A stretch of 60,192 nucleotides of DNA, taken from Chloroflexota bacterium. GTDB lineage: Bacteria > Chloroflexota > UBA6077. Position 1 is the stretch's first letter; every line of letters starts with the position of its first letter. The notes beneath the pieces are model-generated. The model ran no database searches, had not been told where the DNA came from, and was given only the letters and a program-made list of their open reading frames with translations. The stretch covers positions 1 through 60,192 of the forward strand of contig JAMCTB010000244.1 of assembly GCA_023380955.1 (NCBI GenBank). The letters are read 5' to 3'. The translations under genes and the position numbers were made by a program. This document shows, piece after piece, positions 26,020 through 33,997 of this stretch.

Positions 26020-27078
26020 CTACGGCAACAACTCCAGCAGCGGTTGGGCGATGTTATAGGCCGCGTGGGCCACCATCGATGTGCTGGTGTTGTACCGCTG
26101 CCGGATGAGCCCCAGCGCGATGCCCACGACCAGCACGATGAGGGTGACCAGGCTCAGGCCGTAGTTGGAGTGCACCAGAGCGAAGAGCACGGCCGTCGGC
26201 GCCAGACCGAAACGAGGCTGCAGCGCTCCCCGGAAGAGGGTCTCTTCGCCCAGGGCGGCGGACAGGCCGATGGTCAGTATGCCGGGGACCGTCCGCGACC
26301 ACGGGCCGTAGATCTGCTCGTTCAGCCTTTGCACCCCTTCGTCTACCGGGAACCCAAGGCCGGTGATCGATGCTACTATGGCCTGGGACAGGGCCGCAAG
26401 TACGATCCCCGCTCCGAGGCCGAGGGCTGCCTGGCGAAGGCCGGGCACCATCAGGCCGAGGCGCCCCGCTACAGCGCGCCAGCCGCGGCGGGAGAGCAGC
26501 CCCACTCCGACTACGCCCGTTGCGAAGAAGAGCAGCTCCTGGCTCCAGAGGCTGATGAGCATCTGGCTGTCGCCTGTGCTGCTTGCCTCTCCTACCCCAG
26601 CGGCCGCGTTCTCGAGCCCTATGCCGAGGAGGGCCAGGAAGTTGATGGGTATCAACATCGTGTAGGCCAGGGCCACGGCGTGGGTGGTGCTGGCTGGGTC
26701 GATATCGATGAGGCAGGCTAGAAGGCGGCGCAGCGGCCGGAGCAGGAGCAGCATTCCGAAGAGGGGTGGCAAGGTCAGGCCCAGGGCCACGAGGCCGGGC
26801 GAGGCGATGCCTTGCATTAGTTGCTGGCTGGAGGACGACACCGACCCGGGGACGATAGTCGCCAGCGCCAGGAACAGGAGGCCGGCCAGCAGCAGGACCA
26901 TATAGTAAATGACCAGGATAACGTAGCCCAACGCCGCCAGGCCCGTGCCCCGCCGGCCCCGCAGCCGGCTGCGGTCGGCCATATTGGCCAGCCACAAAAT
27001 GACCAGAAACGGGACGGACAACAGGAGCACAGTGACGTTATTCAGCAAGCTCGCTCTGCCTCCCCTGGCTGTCGCCAT
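26020..27078 (-). CDS. CPBP-family intramembrane metalloprotease, paralogue 2
   Basis: This 352-residue protein is similar to its neighbour throughout: hydrophobic N-terminus, HAVALAYT-type helix, then EETLFRG at 278-284, HSNYGL near 303 and VAHAAYNI near the end, the CPBP active-site set. The shared unique spacing and the motif GALQPRFGL in both show a local duplication followed by divergence. The 105-bp gap between the two genes has no clear promoter, so they may be co-transcribed. Confidence 0.88.
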   Translation of the reverse strand: MATARGGRASLLNNVTVLLLSVPFLVILWLANMADRSRLRGRRGTGLAALGYVILVIYYMVLLLAGLLFLALATIVPGSVSSSSQQLMQGIASPGLVALGLTLPPLFGMLLLLRPLRRLLACLIDIDPASTTHAVALAYTMLIPINFLALLGIGLENAAAGVGEASSTGDSQMLISLWSQELLFFATGVVGVGLLSRRGWRAVAGRLGLMVPGLRQAALGLGAGIVLAALSQAIVASITGLGFPVDEGVQRLNEQIYGPWSRTVPGILTIGLSAALGEETLFRGALQPRFGLAPTAVLFALVHSNYGLSLVTLIVLVVGIALGLIRQRYNTSTSMVAHAAYNIAQPLLELLP

Positions 27079-27089
27079 TCAGTCTGCCC

Positions 27090-27398
27090 GGTGACGGATT
27101 TGTCCCTCACCCTGGCCCTCTGTCCCTCACCCTAGCCCTCTCCCTCTGGGAGAGGGGATTCCGCGACTCCCTTCTCCCTCTGGGAGAAGTCGCCAGTCTC
27201 CAAAGGTCGCCAGAGGCGACGCTAGGCGCCCGACCCGCCGAGGCGGGAGGCGACTCGCCTGTCGCCAGAGGTCGCCAGACTCGCCATATTCACCAATCTT
27301 CGCCCAGGCGACTCTGGCGAGCGACTCGCCTGGGCGAGGGCGAGGGATGGGGATGAGGGTCGGACGAGGCTCCTCCTCTCCCAGGGCTAGAAGATCCT
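27090..27398. repeat. Repeat-dense gap of CCTCACCCT / GGGAGAGG hairpins and GGCGAC modules
   Basis: There is no gene between the CPBP gene and korC. The gap contains several CCCTCTCC-CTCTG-GGGAGAGGGG-type hairpins and repeated SGCGACTCGCC / GTCGCC modules in alternating orientation (about 27190-27345), the same modules seen at 1.2 kb and 33.1 kb. It continues into the palindromes listed next. Confidence 0.75.
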
Positions 27399-27431
27399 AC
27401 TCCTGCGCGGGTTCCGAACCCGCGCAGGAGT
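27399..27431. repeat. Palindrome family 2, copy 3, with compensatory change
   Basis: Arms ACTCCTGCGCGGGTT and its exact complement (15 bp) surround a CCG loop. Compared with copy 1 (ACCCCTG...), the third position is changed on both arms so the stem stays perfect. Confidence 0.9.
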
Positions 27432-27447
27432 TTTCTATACCCTCACC

Positions 27448-27481
27448 CTATTCCCTCTCCCCCGCGAGGGAGAGGGAATAG
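27448..27481 (-). terminator. Strong hairpin downstream of korDABC
   Basis: Arms CTATTCCCTCTCCC and its complement (14 bp, perfect) surround a CCGCGA loop, 56 bp past the korC stop. There is no T-run, so it may block 3'-exonucleases rather than terminate. Confidence 0.5.
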
Positions 27482-27536
27482 CTTCTCCCTATAGCGCCCT
27501 TCTCCCTGGCATGAGGAGGGAATGGCTGGTCTCCGC

Positions 27537-28091
27537 TTATTGCTCCCGCACCTCGTGGCCCGCGGCGAAGCCGGCGTGCAGCGCCGCCCGGTTTGCCTCC
27601 TCGGTGCCTTTGGGCGCCCGGGCCAGCACCGCCTGCTCCAGCCCATCCTGGGAGACGATGCCGGTCAGGGTCGCCAGCGCGCCCAGGGCGACGATGCTGG
27701 CCACGATCTCGGTGCGGGCTACCTCGCGCGCTATCTTGGTGAGCGGTATCGCGTATACCTTCGCCCTGGTCTCCGGCACCACCTTCACGAAGGTCGAGTC
27801 CACCAGCACGATGCCTTCGGCGCGCTGCTCGTGGATGTAGGCGTCGGCGGCCTCCTGGCTCATCGCCAGCAGCACATCGGACTCGGTGACCTCGGGGTAC
27901 ATCACCGGCTCGTCGCTGATGATGACCTCTGACCGGCTGGCGCCGCCCCGCGACTGCGGGCCGTAGACCTGGGTCTGCACAACCTCTTTCCCATCATAGA
28001 TGCCGGCGCCCTCGGCCAGGATGATCCCTGCCGTCACCAGTCCCTGGCCGCCCGTGCCGCTCAGTCGCACCTCCCATTGCTTAGCTTGCAT
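27537..28091 (-). CDS. korC: 2-oxoacid:ferredoxin oxidoreductase, gamma subunit
   Basis: This 184-residue gamma-subunit domain opens VRLSGTGGQGLVTAGIILAEG, the family hallmark, and has YGPQSRGGASRSEVIISD. In the complex it binds part of CoA and closes the active site. It is the last gene of korD-korA-korB-korC, overlapping korB by 11 bp. The complex oxidises 2-oxoglutarate or a related 2-oxoacid to acyl-CoA and CO2 while reducing ferredoxin; exact substrate specificity is unassigned. Confidence 0.93.
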   Translation of the reverse strand: MQAKQWEVRLSGTGGQGLVTAGIILAEGAGIYDGKEVVQTQVYGPQSRGGASRSEVIISDEPVMYPEVTESDVLLAMSQEAADAYIHEQRAEGIVLVDSTFVKVVPETRAKVYAIPLTKIAREVARTEIVASIVALGALATLTGIVSQDGLEQAVLARAPKGTEEANRAALHAGFAAGHEVREQ

Positions 28092-28926
28092 CTTGCGGCC
28101 TCCGCACCCGGTTGATCACCTTGTAGTACTCGCCGGTGAACTCCGGCTCGACCGCCTGCTTGAAGATGCCCACCACTATCTTGCCCTTCAGCTCCTCCGG
28201 CGTCATCGTCTTCGCCTTCTCCAGGGTCACCGTGAGCGCATTCTGCTTCTTCAGCATCGACACGGCGTCGCCCCAGCGGTTCATCCGGCCGTAGATGACC
28301 GGGCACTGGCTGTCTATCTCCACAAGGGCGAACCCCGGGTGCTCGATGGCTCGGCGGACGATATCGATGGTCTGGACCATACGGAAGGTGGTGGTGCGGG
28401 CGACGAAGGTGGCGCCGGCGCCTTCTGCCAGCTTGCATATATCGAAGGCCGGCTCCAGCATTCCGTAAGGTGCGGTGGTGGCATAATCGCCGAGCCTGGT
28501 CGCCGGCGAGTACTGCCCGCCGGTCATGCCGTAGGTATGGTTGTTCAGGATTATGGCCGTTATATCGATGTTGCGGCGGGCGGCGTGGATGAGGTGGTTG
28601 CCGCCGATAGCCGTGGCGTCGCCGTCGCCCATCATCGCGATGACATTCAGGTCGGGGCGGGCCAGCTTCAGGCCCGTGGCCATCGCCGGGACCCGGCCGT
28701 GCGAGAGCCGCAGCTCGTCGAAATCGAGGTAGTTGCCGATGTTGCCGTAGCAGCCGATGCCTACCGCGAAGGTGAACGATTCAGGCGGCCTGCCGGTCTC
28801 GTCGATGGCCCGTGTCACCGCCTGCAGGACATTGCCGATGCCGCAGCCCGGGCAATACGTGGTCGGAAAGCGGCTGAAGTGGAAGTGCTCCTTCCGCAAC
28901 TCTGTCAATGGCTTTAGCTTGGCCAC
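28081..28926 (-). CDS. korB: 2-oxoacid:ferredoxin oxidoreductase, beta subunit
   Basis: This 281-residue thiamine-diphosphate subunit has TYCPGCGIGN at about residue 20 (cluster ligands) and GIGCYGNIGNYL. The ThDP/Mg motif MMGDGDATAIGGNHLIHAAR ends in the NNHTYGMTGGQ loop, and the distal Cys is in SQCPVIYG. The reading frame extends upstream to 29505, but the GTG at 28926 has GGAGGCAGATCCC before it and matches the family N-terminus (AKLKPL). It overlaps korA by 13 bp. Confidence 0.94.
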   Translation of the reverse strand: MAKLKPLTELRKEHFHFSRFPTTYCPGCGIGNVLQAVTRAIDETGRPPESFTFAVGIGCYGNIGNYLDFDELRLSHGRVPAMATGLKLARPDLNVIAMMGDGDATAIGGNHLIHAARRNIDITAIILNNHTYGMTGGQYSPATRLGDYATTAPYGMLEPAFDICKLAEGAGATFVARTTTFRMVQTIDIVRRAIEHPGFALVEIDSQCPVIYGRMNRWGDAVSMLKKQNALTVTLEKAKTMTPEELKGKIVVGIFKQAVEPEFTGEYYKVINRVRRPQDAS

Positions 28927-30080
28927 GGGATCTGCCTCCTCGGCGCCACCGCCGTGATGCGGTCCAGCACCTGCTTGGGGGTTATCAGCATACTGTCCAC
29001 CCTGGTCACCGACTCGATCTGGGCCTGGCCGGCGGCGCAGCGTTCCACCTCTAGCACCATCTGGCCCAGGTTCATCTCCGGCACGACGATGACCTCGACC
29101 TGTTTGGCCATCTCCCGCACCTGCTTCTCGGGGAACGGCCACAGGGTCACGGTGCGCATCAGGCCGGCTTTTATCCCCATCTCGCGCGCCTGCCGGACGC
29201 TCGCCTCCGCCGCCCGCGCCACCGGCCCGTAGGCGAAGACGGCGATCTCGGCGTCGTCCATTAGCACGCTGTGGGTCTCGGTCAGCTCGTCGATGTGGGC
29301 CTCTATCTTGGCGGCGAGGCGGCGCACGCCGTACTCGCACCACTTCGGGTCGGCCATCGTCGTGACGCCGCGGAAGTCGTGGATCGCGGCATTGTAGTGC
29401 ACCCTGTACTTGCCGCCAAAGGGAGGTATCGCCGGCACATTGTCGGGGCCGGGATCGAAGCACTGGTACTCTTCCGGCGGCACCGCGGGCAGCGGCCGGT
29501 TCCATAGCTCGATCTCACCCGGCTCGGGAATGACCACTTTCTCGCGCATGTGTCCGACGACGCCGTCGGTCATCAGCAGAACGGGCGTGCGCAGGCGCTC
29601 CGACCAGTTCACTGCCCTAATGGTGAGCTCGAAGGTCTCCCGCACCGAGGACGGGCAGAAGGCGATCATCGGCAGGCCGCCGTGGGCTCCCCAGCGGGCC
29701 TGCATAACGTCCATCTGCGACGCTACGATGTTGCCGATGCCCGGCCCCAGTCGCATAACATTGGCCACCACCAGGGGATACTCGCCGATGATGGCCGAGC
29801 TGATGAATTCCTGCATCAGCGAGAAGCCCGGGCTGCTGGTGGCGGTCATCGCCTTTACGCCGCCAGCGGAGGCGCCCACCACGGCCGACAGGCTTCCCAG
29901 CTCGTCTTCCATCTGAATATAGACGCCGCCAACTTCGGGGAGGCGCCTGGCCATTACCTCGGCCGTCTCGGTGGCCGGGGTGATGGGGTATCCGGCGAAG
30001 AAGCGCACGCCGGCGGCGATGGCCCCCTCGGCGCAGGCTTCGTTGCCCAGCATCAGTCTGGCTCGCGGCTTGGCTCGCAT
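28914..30080 (-). CDS. korA: 2-oxoacid:ferredoxin oxidoreductase, alpha subunit
   Basis: This 388-residue pyrimidine-binding subunit opens RLMLGNEACAEGAIAAGVRFFAGYPITPATE and contains MEDELGSLSAVVGASAGG with the conserved catalytic Glu, then TSSPGFSLMQEFI. The ATG at 30080 is preceded by GGAGGG with an eight-base gap, better than the GTG at 30089 that abuts it. The absence of a fused gamma domain defines a four-gene Kor-type enzyme. Confidence 0.94.
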   Translation of the reverse strand: MRAKPRARLMLGNEACAEGAIAAGVRFFAGYPITPATETAEVMARRLPEVGGVYIQMEDELGSLSAVVGASAGGVKAMTATSSPGFSLMQEFISSAIIGEYPLVVANVMRLGPGIGNIVASQMDVMQARWGAHGGLPMIAFCPSSVRETFELTIRAVNWSERLRTPVLLMTDGVVGHMREKVVIPEPGEIELWNRPLPAVPPEEYQCFDPGPDNVPAIPPFGGKYRVHYNAAIHDFRGVTTMADPKWCEYGVRRLAAKIEAHIDELTETHSVLMDDAEIAVFAYGPVARAAEASVRQAREMGIKAGLMRTVTLWPFPEKQVREMAKQVEVIVVPEMNLGQMVLEVERCAAGQAQIESVTRVDSMLITPKQVLDRITAVAPRRQIPWPS

Positions 30081-30081
30081 A

Positions 30082-30279
30082 TCAGCCACCCTCCACAGTG
30101 ATAGCTAGGTCCGGACAGCGCAGCTCACAGAGCCGGCACTGGTTGCAGGCCTCAGCCCTGGTCACCAGCACCTCGCCAAACGGCCCGGACTCCAGCACCG
30201 CCTTGGGACAGAACTCAACGCAGATGCCGCATTTCTTGCAGGCCCGCGCGTCTACCGTGATAACGACACTCACTGGCAT
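30082..30279 (-). CDS. korD: 2x[4Fe-4S] ferredoxin subunit of Kor (delta)
   Basis: This 65-residue ferredoxin has two clusters, CKKCGICVEFCP and CNQCRLCELRCP, each C-x2-C-x2-C-x3-C. It is the electron-transfer subunit of the downstream KorABC, the first gene of the operon, and ends just upstream of korA. The ATG at 30279 has GGGAGA six bases upstream. Confidence 0.94.
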   Translation of the reverse strand: MPVSVVITVDARACKKCGICVEFCPKAVLESGPFGEVLVTRAEACNQCRLCELRCPDLAITVEGG

Positions 30280-30345
30280 ACATTATCTCCCGTCGTGCCC
30301 TTCGCGTGGCCGGGTCTGTCGGTGCGATGGCTCCCGGCCGGCCTC

Positions 30346-30375
30346 AGAATAACACGGTGTCCCCCGCTGGCGCAA
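30346..30375 (-). promoter_or_regulatory. Putative promoter of korDABC
   Basis: On the minus strand, TTGCGC and TATTCT are separated by 18 bp, about 70 bp before korD. The -35 hexamer is the same TTGCGC seen at the divergent cytochrome and hom promoters. Confidence 0.45.
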
Positions 30376-30405
30376 TAGTCGGGACAAAGACGGGACATTT
30401 TGGCA

Positions 30406-30434
30406 TTGCGCGGTTGGGCGTGCTTCACTATAAT
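30406..30434 (+). promoter_or_regulatory. Putative promoter of multihaem cytochrome operon
   Basis: TTGCGC and a perfect TATAAT are spaced by 17 bp, about 60 bp upstream of the cytochrome start. It is divergent from the korD promoter, with about 30 bp between the two -35 boxes. Confidence 0.6.
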
Positions 30435-30491
30435 GCCGCTAGTCAGAATAATACACAATCAAAATAATAGACAATTGGGGGTGGTGGCTCA

Positions 30492-31934
30492 ATGGCGGCC
30501 CAACAGGCAAATGGTCCTGGCCCTGGCAGCGCAGTGGCTGAGCGCAGGCGAATCTCCTGGCTTATACACAACCCTGTCACCTATGCCGGGGCGATCCTGG
30601 CAGCTTCCAGCTTCATCATCATCGTTTTCCTCCTTCTCTTCGAGCTGGTGGGCGGAAAAGTAACTACCTACCTGGGCGTGCTCGTCTTCGTGTTAATGCC
30701 AACCACATTTGTCGTCGGGTTGATACTGATACCCGTCGGTATGATCTGGACCCGGCAGCACCCGCCCGCTGCGGAAGCGGTGCTCCCGGGAATGCGGCCA
30801 TTCCCCGTTCTCGACCTGAACGATCCGATTCAGCAGCGGGGCTTCATCCTGTGGTCCGCCGCTACGCTGGTCTTCGTGGGTGTCCTGGCCGGCGTCAGCT
30901 ACCGGGCGTACAACTTCATGGACTCGACGGAGTTCTGTGGAGCGGTGTGCCACACGGTTATGAAGCCGGAGTATGTGACTTACCAGCATTCGCCGCACGC
31001 CAGGGTGACCTGCACCGCCTGCCACATCGGGCCCGGCGCCGACTGGTTCGTTCGCGCCAAAATCTCCGGCACCCGCCAGGTCTTCGCTGTGGCAACCAAC
31101 TCATACCCGCGGCCGATCCCCGTCCCTATCAGCGACCTGCGGCCGGCGCGGGAGACCTGCGAGACCTGCCACTGGCCGGAGAAGTTCTACGGCGAAAAGC
31201 TCAGGCAGTGGACGACCTACCAGCTCGACGAAAAGAACACCCCACAGCAGAAGTCGATGGTGTTGAAGGTCGGCGGGACCGAAGCACAACTGGGGTATGC
31301 GACCGGCATCCACTGGCACGTCAGCGCCGACAATAAGATTACCTACGCGGCGCTGGACAAAGACCGCCAGAATATCGCCTGGGTGCGGCTGGAGAAGCCT
31401 TCGGGGGAGGCCGTCGAGTTCACGCGCAGCGACGTGCCGGTTACTTCAGATGTGCTGGCCAAGGCCGAGAAGCGGACGATGGACTGTATGGACTGCCACA
31501 ACCGGCCGACACATCACATAATACCCCCCGGCACAGCCCTCGATGCGTCTCTGACGGCCAAGCGAATCGACCCCAGCCTGCCGTTCGTCAAGAAGAAGGG
31601 CCAGGAGCTGCTGTCGTTAACCTACCCGGACGAGGCGTCGGCGACGCGTGCCATCGAGCAGGGGCTGACCAGCTTCTATCAGACCACCTATCCGGATGTG
31701 TATGCCGCAAAGCAAGGGGCTATCAAGGCTGCCATCGCCGAGATGCAGCAGATATACCGGGATAACGACTTCCCGGAAATGAAGGTGGACTACCTGACCT
31801 ACGGCGATAACATCGGCCACCAGTCCACGCCGGGCTGCTTCCGCTGCCACGACAATAAGCACGTGAGCCCCGACGGCCAGGCCATTCGCCAGGACTGCGA
31901 CATCTGCCACACGCCGGTCACGGTGAAGCAGTAG
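30492..31934 (+). CDS. NapC/NrfH-like membrane-anchored six-haem cytochrome c
   Basis: This 480-residue protein has three N-terminal hydrophobic segments (about 29-51, 58-82 and 117-138) and then an extracytoplasmic haem domain. Haem sites are C149-x3-C153-H154 (CGAVCH, a CXXXCH variant), then CXXCH at 174, 223, 332, 449 and 469. The first haem has a nearby Met (HTVMKPEY) like the quinol-proximal haem of NrfH/NapC. It probably takes electrons from quinol to an extracytoplasmic reductase or conductor. No reductase partner is in the window. The ATG at 30492 follows GGGGGTGGTGG. TrmO begins one base after its stop. Confidence 0.88.
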   Translation: MAAQQANGPGPGSAVAERRRISWLIHNPVTYAGAILAASSFIIIVFLLLFELVGGKVTTYLGVLVFVLMPTTFVVGLILIPVGMIWTRQHPPAAEAVLPGMRPFPVLDLNDPIQQRGFILWSAATLVFVGVLAGVSYRAYNFMDSTEFCGAVCHTVMKPEYVTYQHSPHARVTCTACHIGPGADWFVRAKISGTRQVFAVATNSYPRPIPVPISDLRPARETCETCHWPEKFYGEKLRQWTTYQLDEKNTPQQKSMVLKVGGTEAQLGYATGIHWHVSADNKITYAALDKDRQNIAWVRLEKPSGEAVEFTRSDVPVTSDVLAKAEKRTMDCMDCHNRPTHHIIPPGTALDASLTAKRIDPSLPFVKKKGQELLSLTYPDEASATRAIEQGLTSFYQTTYPDVYAAKQGAIKAAIAEMQQIYRDNDFPEMKVDYLTYGDNIGHQSTPGCFRCHDNKHVSPDGQAIRQDCDICHTPVTVKQ

Positions 31935-31935
31935 T

Positions 31936-32382
31936 GTGGAATTGAAGGTGCGGGCTATCGGCCGCGTCGAGAACGGCGTCGCCGAGGCCGTGGACGAGGG
32001 CTGGGGCGCGGTAGAATCGGACCTCGTGCTGGACGAGCAGTACGCCCCGGCCCTCGACGGCCTGGCAGAGTTCTCGCATGTGCTGGTGGTGTTCTGGATG
32101 CACGAGGCCCCGCCACTCTCTGGTATGCGCCGCCGTCCCCAGGGACGGGCCGATATGCCGGAACTGGGCATCCTGGCCCAGCGTGCCCGTCACCGTCCAA
32201 ACCCCATCGGGGTTACGGCCGTCGAGCTGCTGGCTGTGCGCGGCAATCGAGTGCGGGTGCGCGGCCTCGATGCCGTCGACGGCACTCCCCTGCTTGACAT
32301 CAAGCCGTATTTCCCGCAATATGATGCGCGAGAGGCGCGCGTCCCCGAATGGGTAGCGCGCCTGATGACCGGCTACTTCTGA
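31936..32382 (+). CDS. trmO: tRNA (t6A37) N6-methyltransferase TrmO (TsaA-like)
   Basis: This 148-residue beta-barrel SAM methyltransferase makes m6t6A37 in threonyl tRNAs. The family pattern is visible: GRVENGV, DEQYAPALDGLAEFSHVLVVFWMHEA, RPQGRADMPELGILAQRARHRPNPIGVTAVEL and LDIKPYFPQYD. The GTG start follows the cytochrome stop by one base. The link with the cytochrome is operon proximity only; some archaeal homologues are annotated VirR-like, but this motif set fits TrmO. Confidence 0.9.
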   Translation: MELKVRAIGRVENGVAEAVDEGWGAVESDLVLDEQYAPALDGLAEFSHVLVVFWMHEAPPLSGMRRRPQGRADMPELGILAQRARHRPNPIGVTAVELLAVRGNRVRVRGLDAVDGTPLLDIKPYFPQYDAREARVPEWVARLMTGYF

Positions 32383-32429
32383 TTGTTGAATGGTGTGCGG
32401 GGCGGGCTGGGCACCAACGGGGTAACTGA

Positions 32430-33101
32430 ATGCGCTATTCGCAGCGTTTCGTGATCATAACGGCCGTCTTCATCACGTGTCTCATCACTGCCAACATCAC
32501 TGCGGTGAAGCTGATCGGCGTGGGCGGGCTACTGGTGCCCGCGGCCATTGTGATCTTCCCCATCAGCTATATCTTCGGCGATGTGCTGACCGAGGTGTAC
32601 GGCTACGGCGCGGCCCGGCAGGTCATCTGGCTGGGCTTCGCCTGCAATCTGCTGGCTGTGGCCGCCATCTGGGCCGGGCAGGTGCTCCCCGGCGCTCCTG
32701 TCTGGGATGCCCAGCCGGCCTATGAGCGCATACTGGGGTACACGCCCCGTCTCTTGGCGGCCTCGTTTCTGGCCTACCTGATGGGAGAGTTCGCCAACTC
32801 GATGGTGCTTTCCAGGATGAAGATTGTCACCCGGGGCCGCTGGCTGTGGTCGCGGACCATCGGGTCGACGCTGGTGGGGCAGGGCCTCGACTCGCTGGTG
32901 TTCATCGGCCTGGCCTTCGTGGGCACGATGCCGGCCGACGTGCTGGCGGTGACGATGGCGACGCAGTGGACGTTCAAGGTGGCTTACGAGGTCGCCGCCA
33001 CGCCGCTGACCTACCTGATCGTGGGCTATCTGAAGCGGCAGGAGCACATCGACACGTACGACTACACTACCGACCTCAACCCTCTTGCCGTTGGGAGGTA
33101 G
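32430..33101 (+). CDS. yhhQ: Queuosine precursor (preQ0/preQ1) transporter, YhhQ/QPTR family
   Basis: This 223-residue membrane protein has about six helices. The family signature IVIFPISYIFGDVLTEVYGYG is near residues 41-62, with LGYTPRLLAASFLAYLMGEFANSMVL and GSTLVGQGLDSLVFIG later. Members import queuine or 7-deazaguanine precursors for tRNA modification. It sits with trmO, so two tRNA-modification genes are together. No preQ1 riboswitch fits in the 47-bp upstream gap. Confidence 0.92.
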   Translation: MRYSQRFVIITAVFITCLITANITAVKLIGVGGLLVPAAIVIFPISYIFGDVLTEVYGYGAARQVIWLGFACNLLAVAAIWAGQVLPGAPVWDAQPAYERILGYTPRLLAASFLAYLMGEFANSMVLSRMKIVTRGRWLWSRTIGSTLVGQGLDSLVFIGLAFVGTMPADVLAVTMATQWTFKVAYEVAATPLTYLIVGYLKRQEHIDTYDYTTDLNPLAVGR

Positions 33102-33109
33102 GCGAGCCA

Positions 33110-33340
33110 TCATCCCAACCCTCGCCAGAGGCGAGTCCGCCTTTGGCAGACGAGTCGCCGTTGGCAACTTCTCCCAGAGGCAGAAAGGGCTTCGTGCCCT
33201 CTCCTCGCCACGGCGAGTCGCCTTTGGCGACCTTTGGGAGGGGGTGAGGGTGAGGGCTTAGCCTTCCCTCATCCCAACCCTTCTCCCAGAGGGAGAAGGG
33301 GCTTCGTACCCTCTCTCTGGGAGAGGGTGAGGGTAAGGGC
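33110..33340. repeat. Palindromic mosaic between convergent yhhQ and hisB
   Basis: This gap has no gene. It starts with SGCGAG/GTCGCC modules and then holds a 44-bp block (33197-33240) identical to 1401-1444. It ends with hairpins CCCTTCTCCC-AGA-GGGAGAAGGG (33278-33300) and ACCCTCTC-TCTGG-GAGAGGGT (33308-33328). The hairpins could separate the convergent transcripts. Confidence 0.8.
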
Positions 33341-33940
33341 CTAGCCCCCAATCGTCCCCTTGGTGCTGGGTACTTCTCCGCCCAGGCGCGGGTCGAGCTG
33401 CGTGGCGCGGTCCAGGGCCCGCGCTAAAGCCTTGAAAAGCCCTTCCACTTTATGGTGGTCGTTAGCCCCGTAAAGGACCCGGCAGTGTATGTTCATTCGG
33501 GCCTCCTGGGCCAGCGTCTGGATGAAGTGGGGAATGAGGTCGACGTCCACCTGCCCGACCTTGGGGCCTGCGAACCCGGCCTGGACCACGGCGTGGCCGC
33601 GACCGCCGATGTCCACGGCCACCGTCGCCAGGGCCTCGTCCATCGGCACCGTAGCATCGGCCATCCGTACGATGCCGCGGCGCTCGCCCAGCGCCTCGCC
33701 GAAGGCACGTCCAAGGGCAATGGCGACGTCTTCCACGGTATGGTGGGCATCGACCGCCGTGTCGCCGCGGGCGCGCACCTCCAGGTCGAAGAGGCCATGG
33801 CGGGCCAGGTGCGTCAGCATGTGGTCAAGAAAGCCAATGCCGGTGTCGATGGCATACTGGCCCCTGCCGTCGATGGTCAGGCTAAGCTGCACCTCGGTCT
33901 CGTTGGTCTTGCGGCTGATGGTGGCGCATCGCTTGTCCAT
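33341..33940 (-). CDS. hisB: Imidazoleglycerol-phosphate dehydratase HisB
   Basis: This 199-residue manganese enzyme catalyses the sixth histidine-pathway step. Metal-binding motifs are both present: [11 protein letters not shown] and [14 protein letters not shown] in the first half, with [10 protein letters not shown] and [20 protein letters not shown] in the second. It is monofunctional, with no HAD phosphatase domain. The ATG at 33940 has AGGAGA seven bases upstream. It is the last gene in a leftward hisD-hisC-hisB cluster, 57 bp after hisC. Confidence 0.95.
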   Translation of the reverse strand: MDKRCATISRKTNETEVQLSLTIDGRGQYAIDTGIGFLDHMLTHLARHGLFDLEVRARGDTAVDAHHTVEDVAIALGRAFGEALGERRGIVRMADATVPMDEALATVAVDIGGRGHAVVQAGFAGPKVGQVDVDLIPHFIQTLAQEARMNIHCRVLYGANDHHKVEGLFKALARALDRATQLDPRLGGEVPSTKGTIGG

Positions 33941-33997
33941 TGGCTTTCTCCTGTTAGAATCTCCCCACGGCCGGGACGCATCACGCCTCCGCCGTGG

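Noticed and set aside
28927..29505. N-terminal extension of the KorB frame into korA
   Set aside because: The extension is antiparallel-free but out of frame with real korA, lacks homology, and a GTG with a good ribosome site exists at 28926.
32383..32429. preQ1 riboswitch before the queuosine transporter
   Set aside because: The 47-bp gap is too short and lacks the conserved aptamer core.
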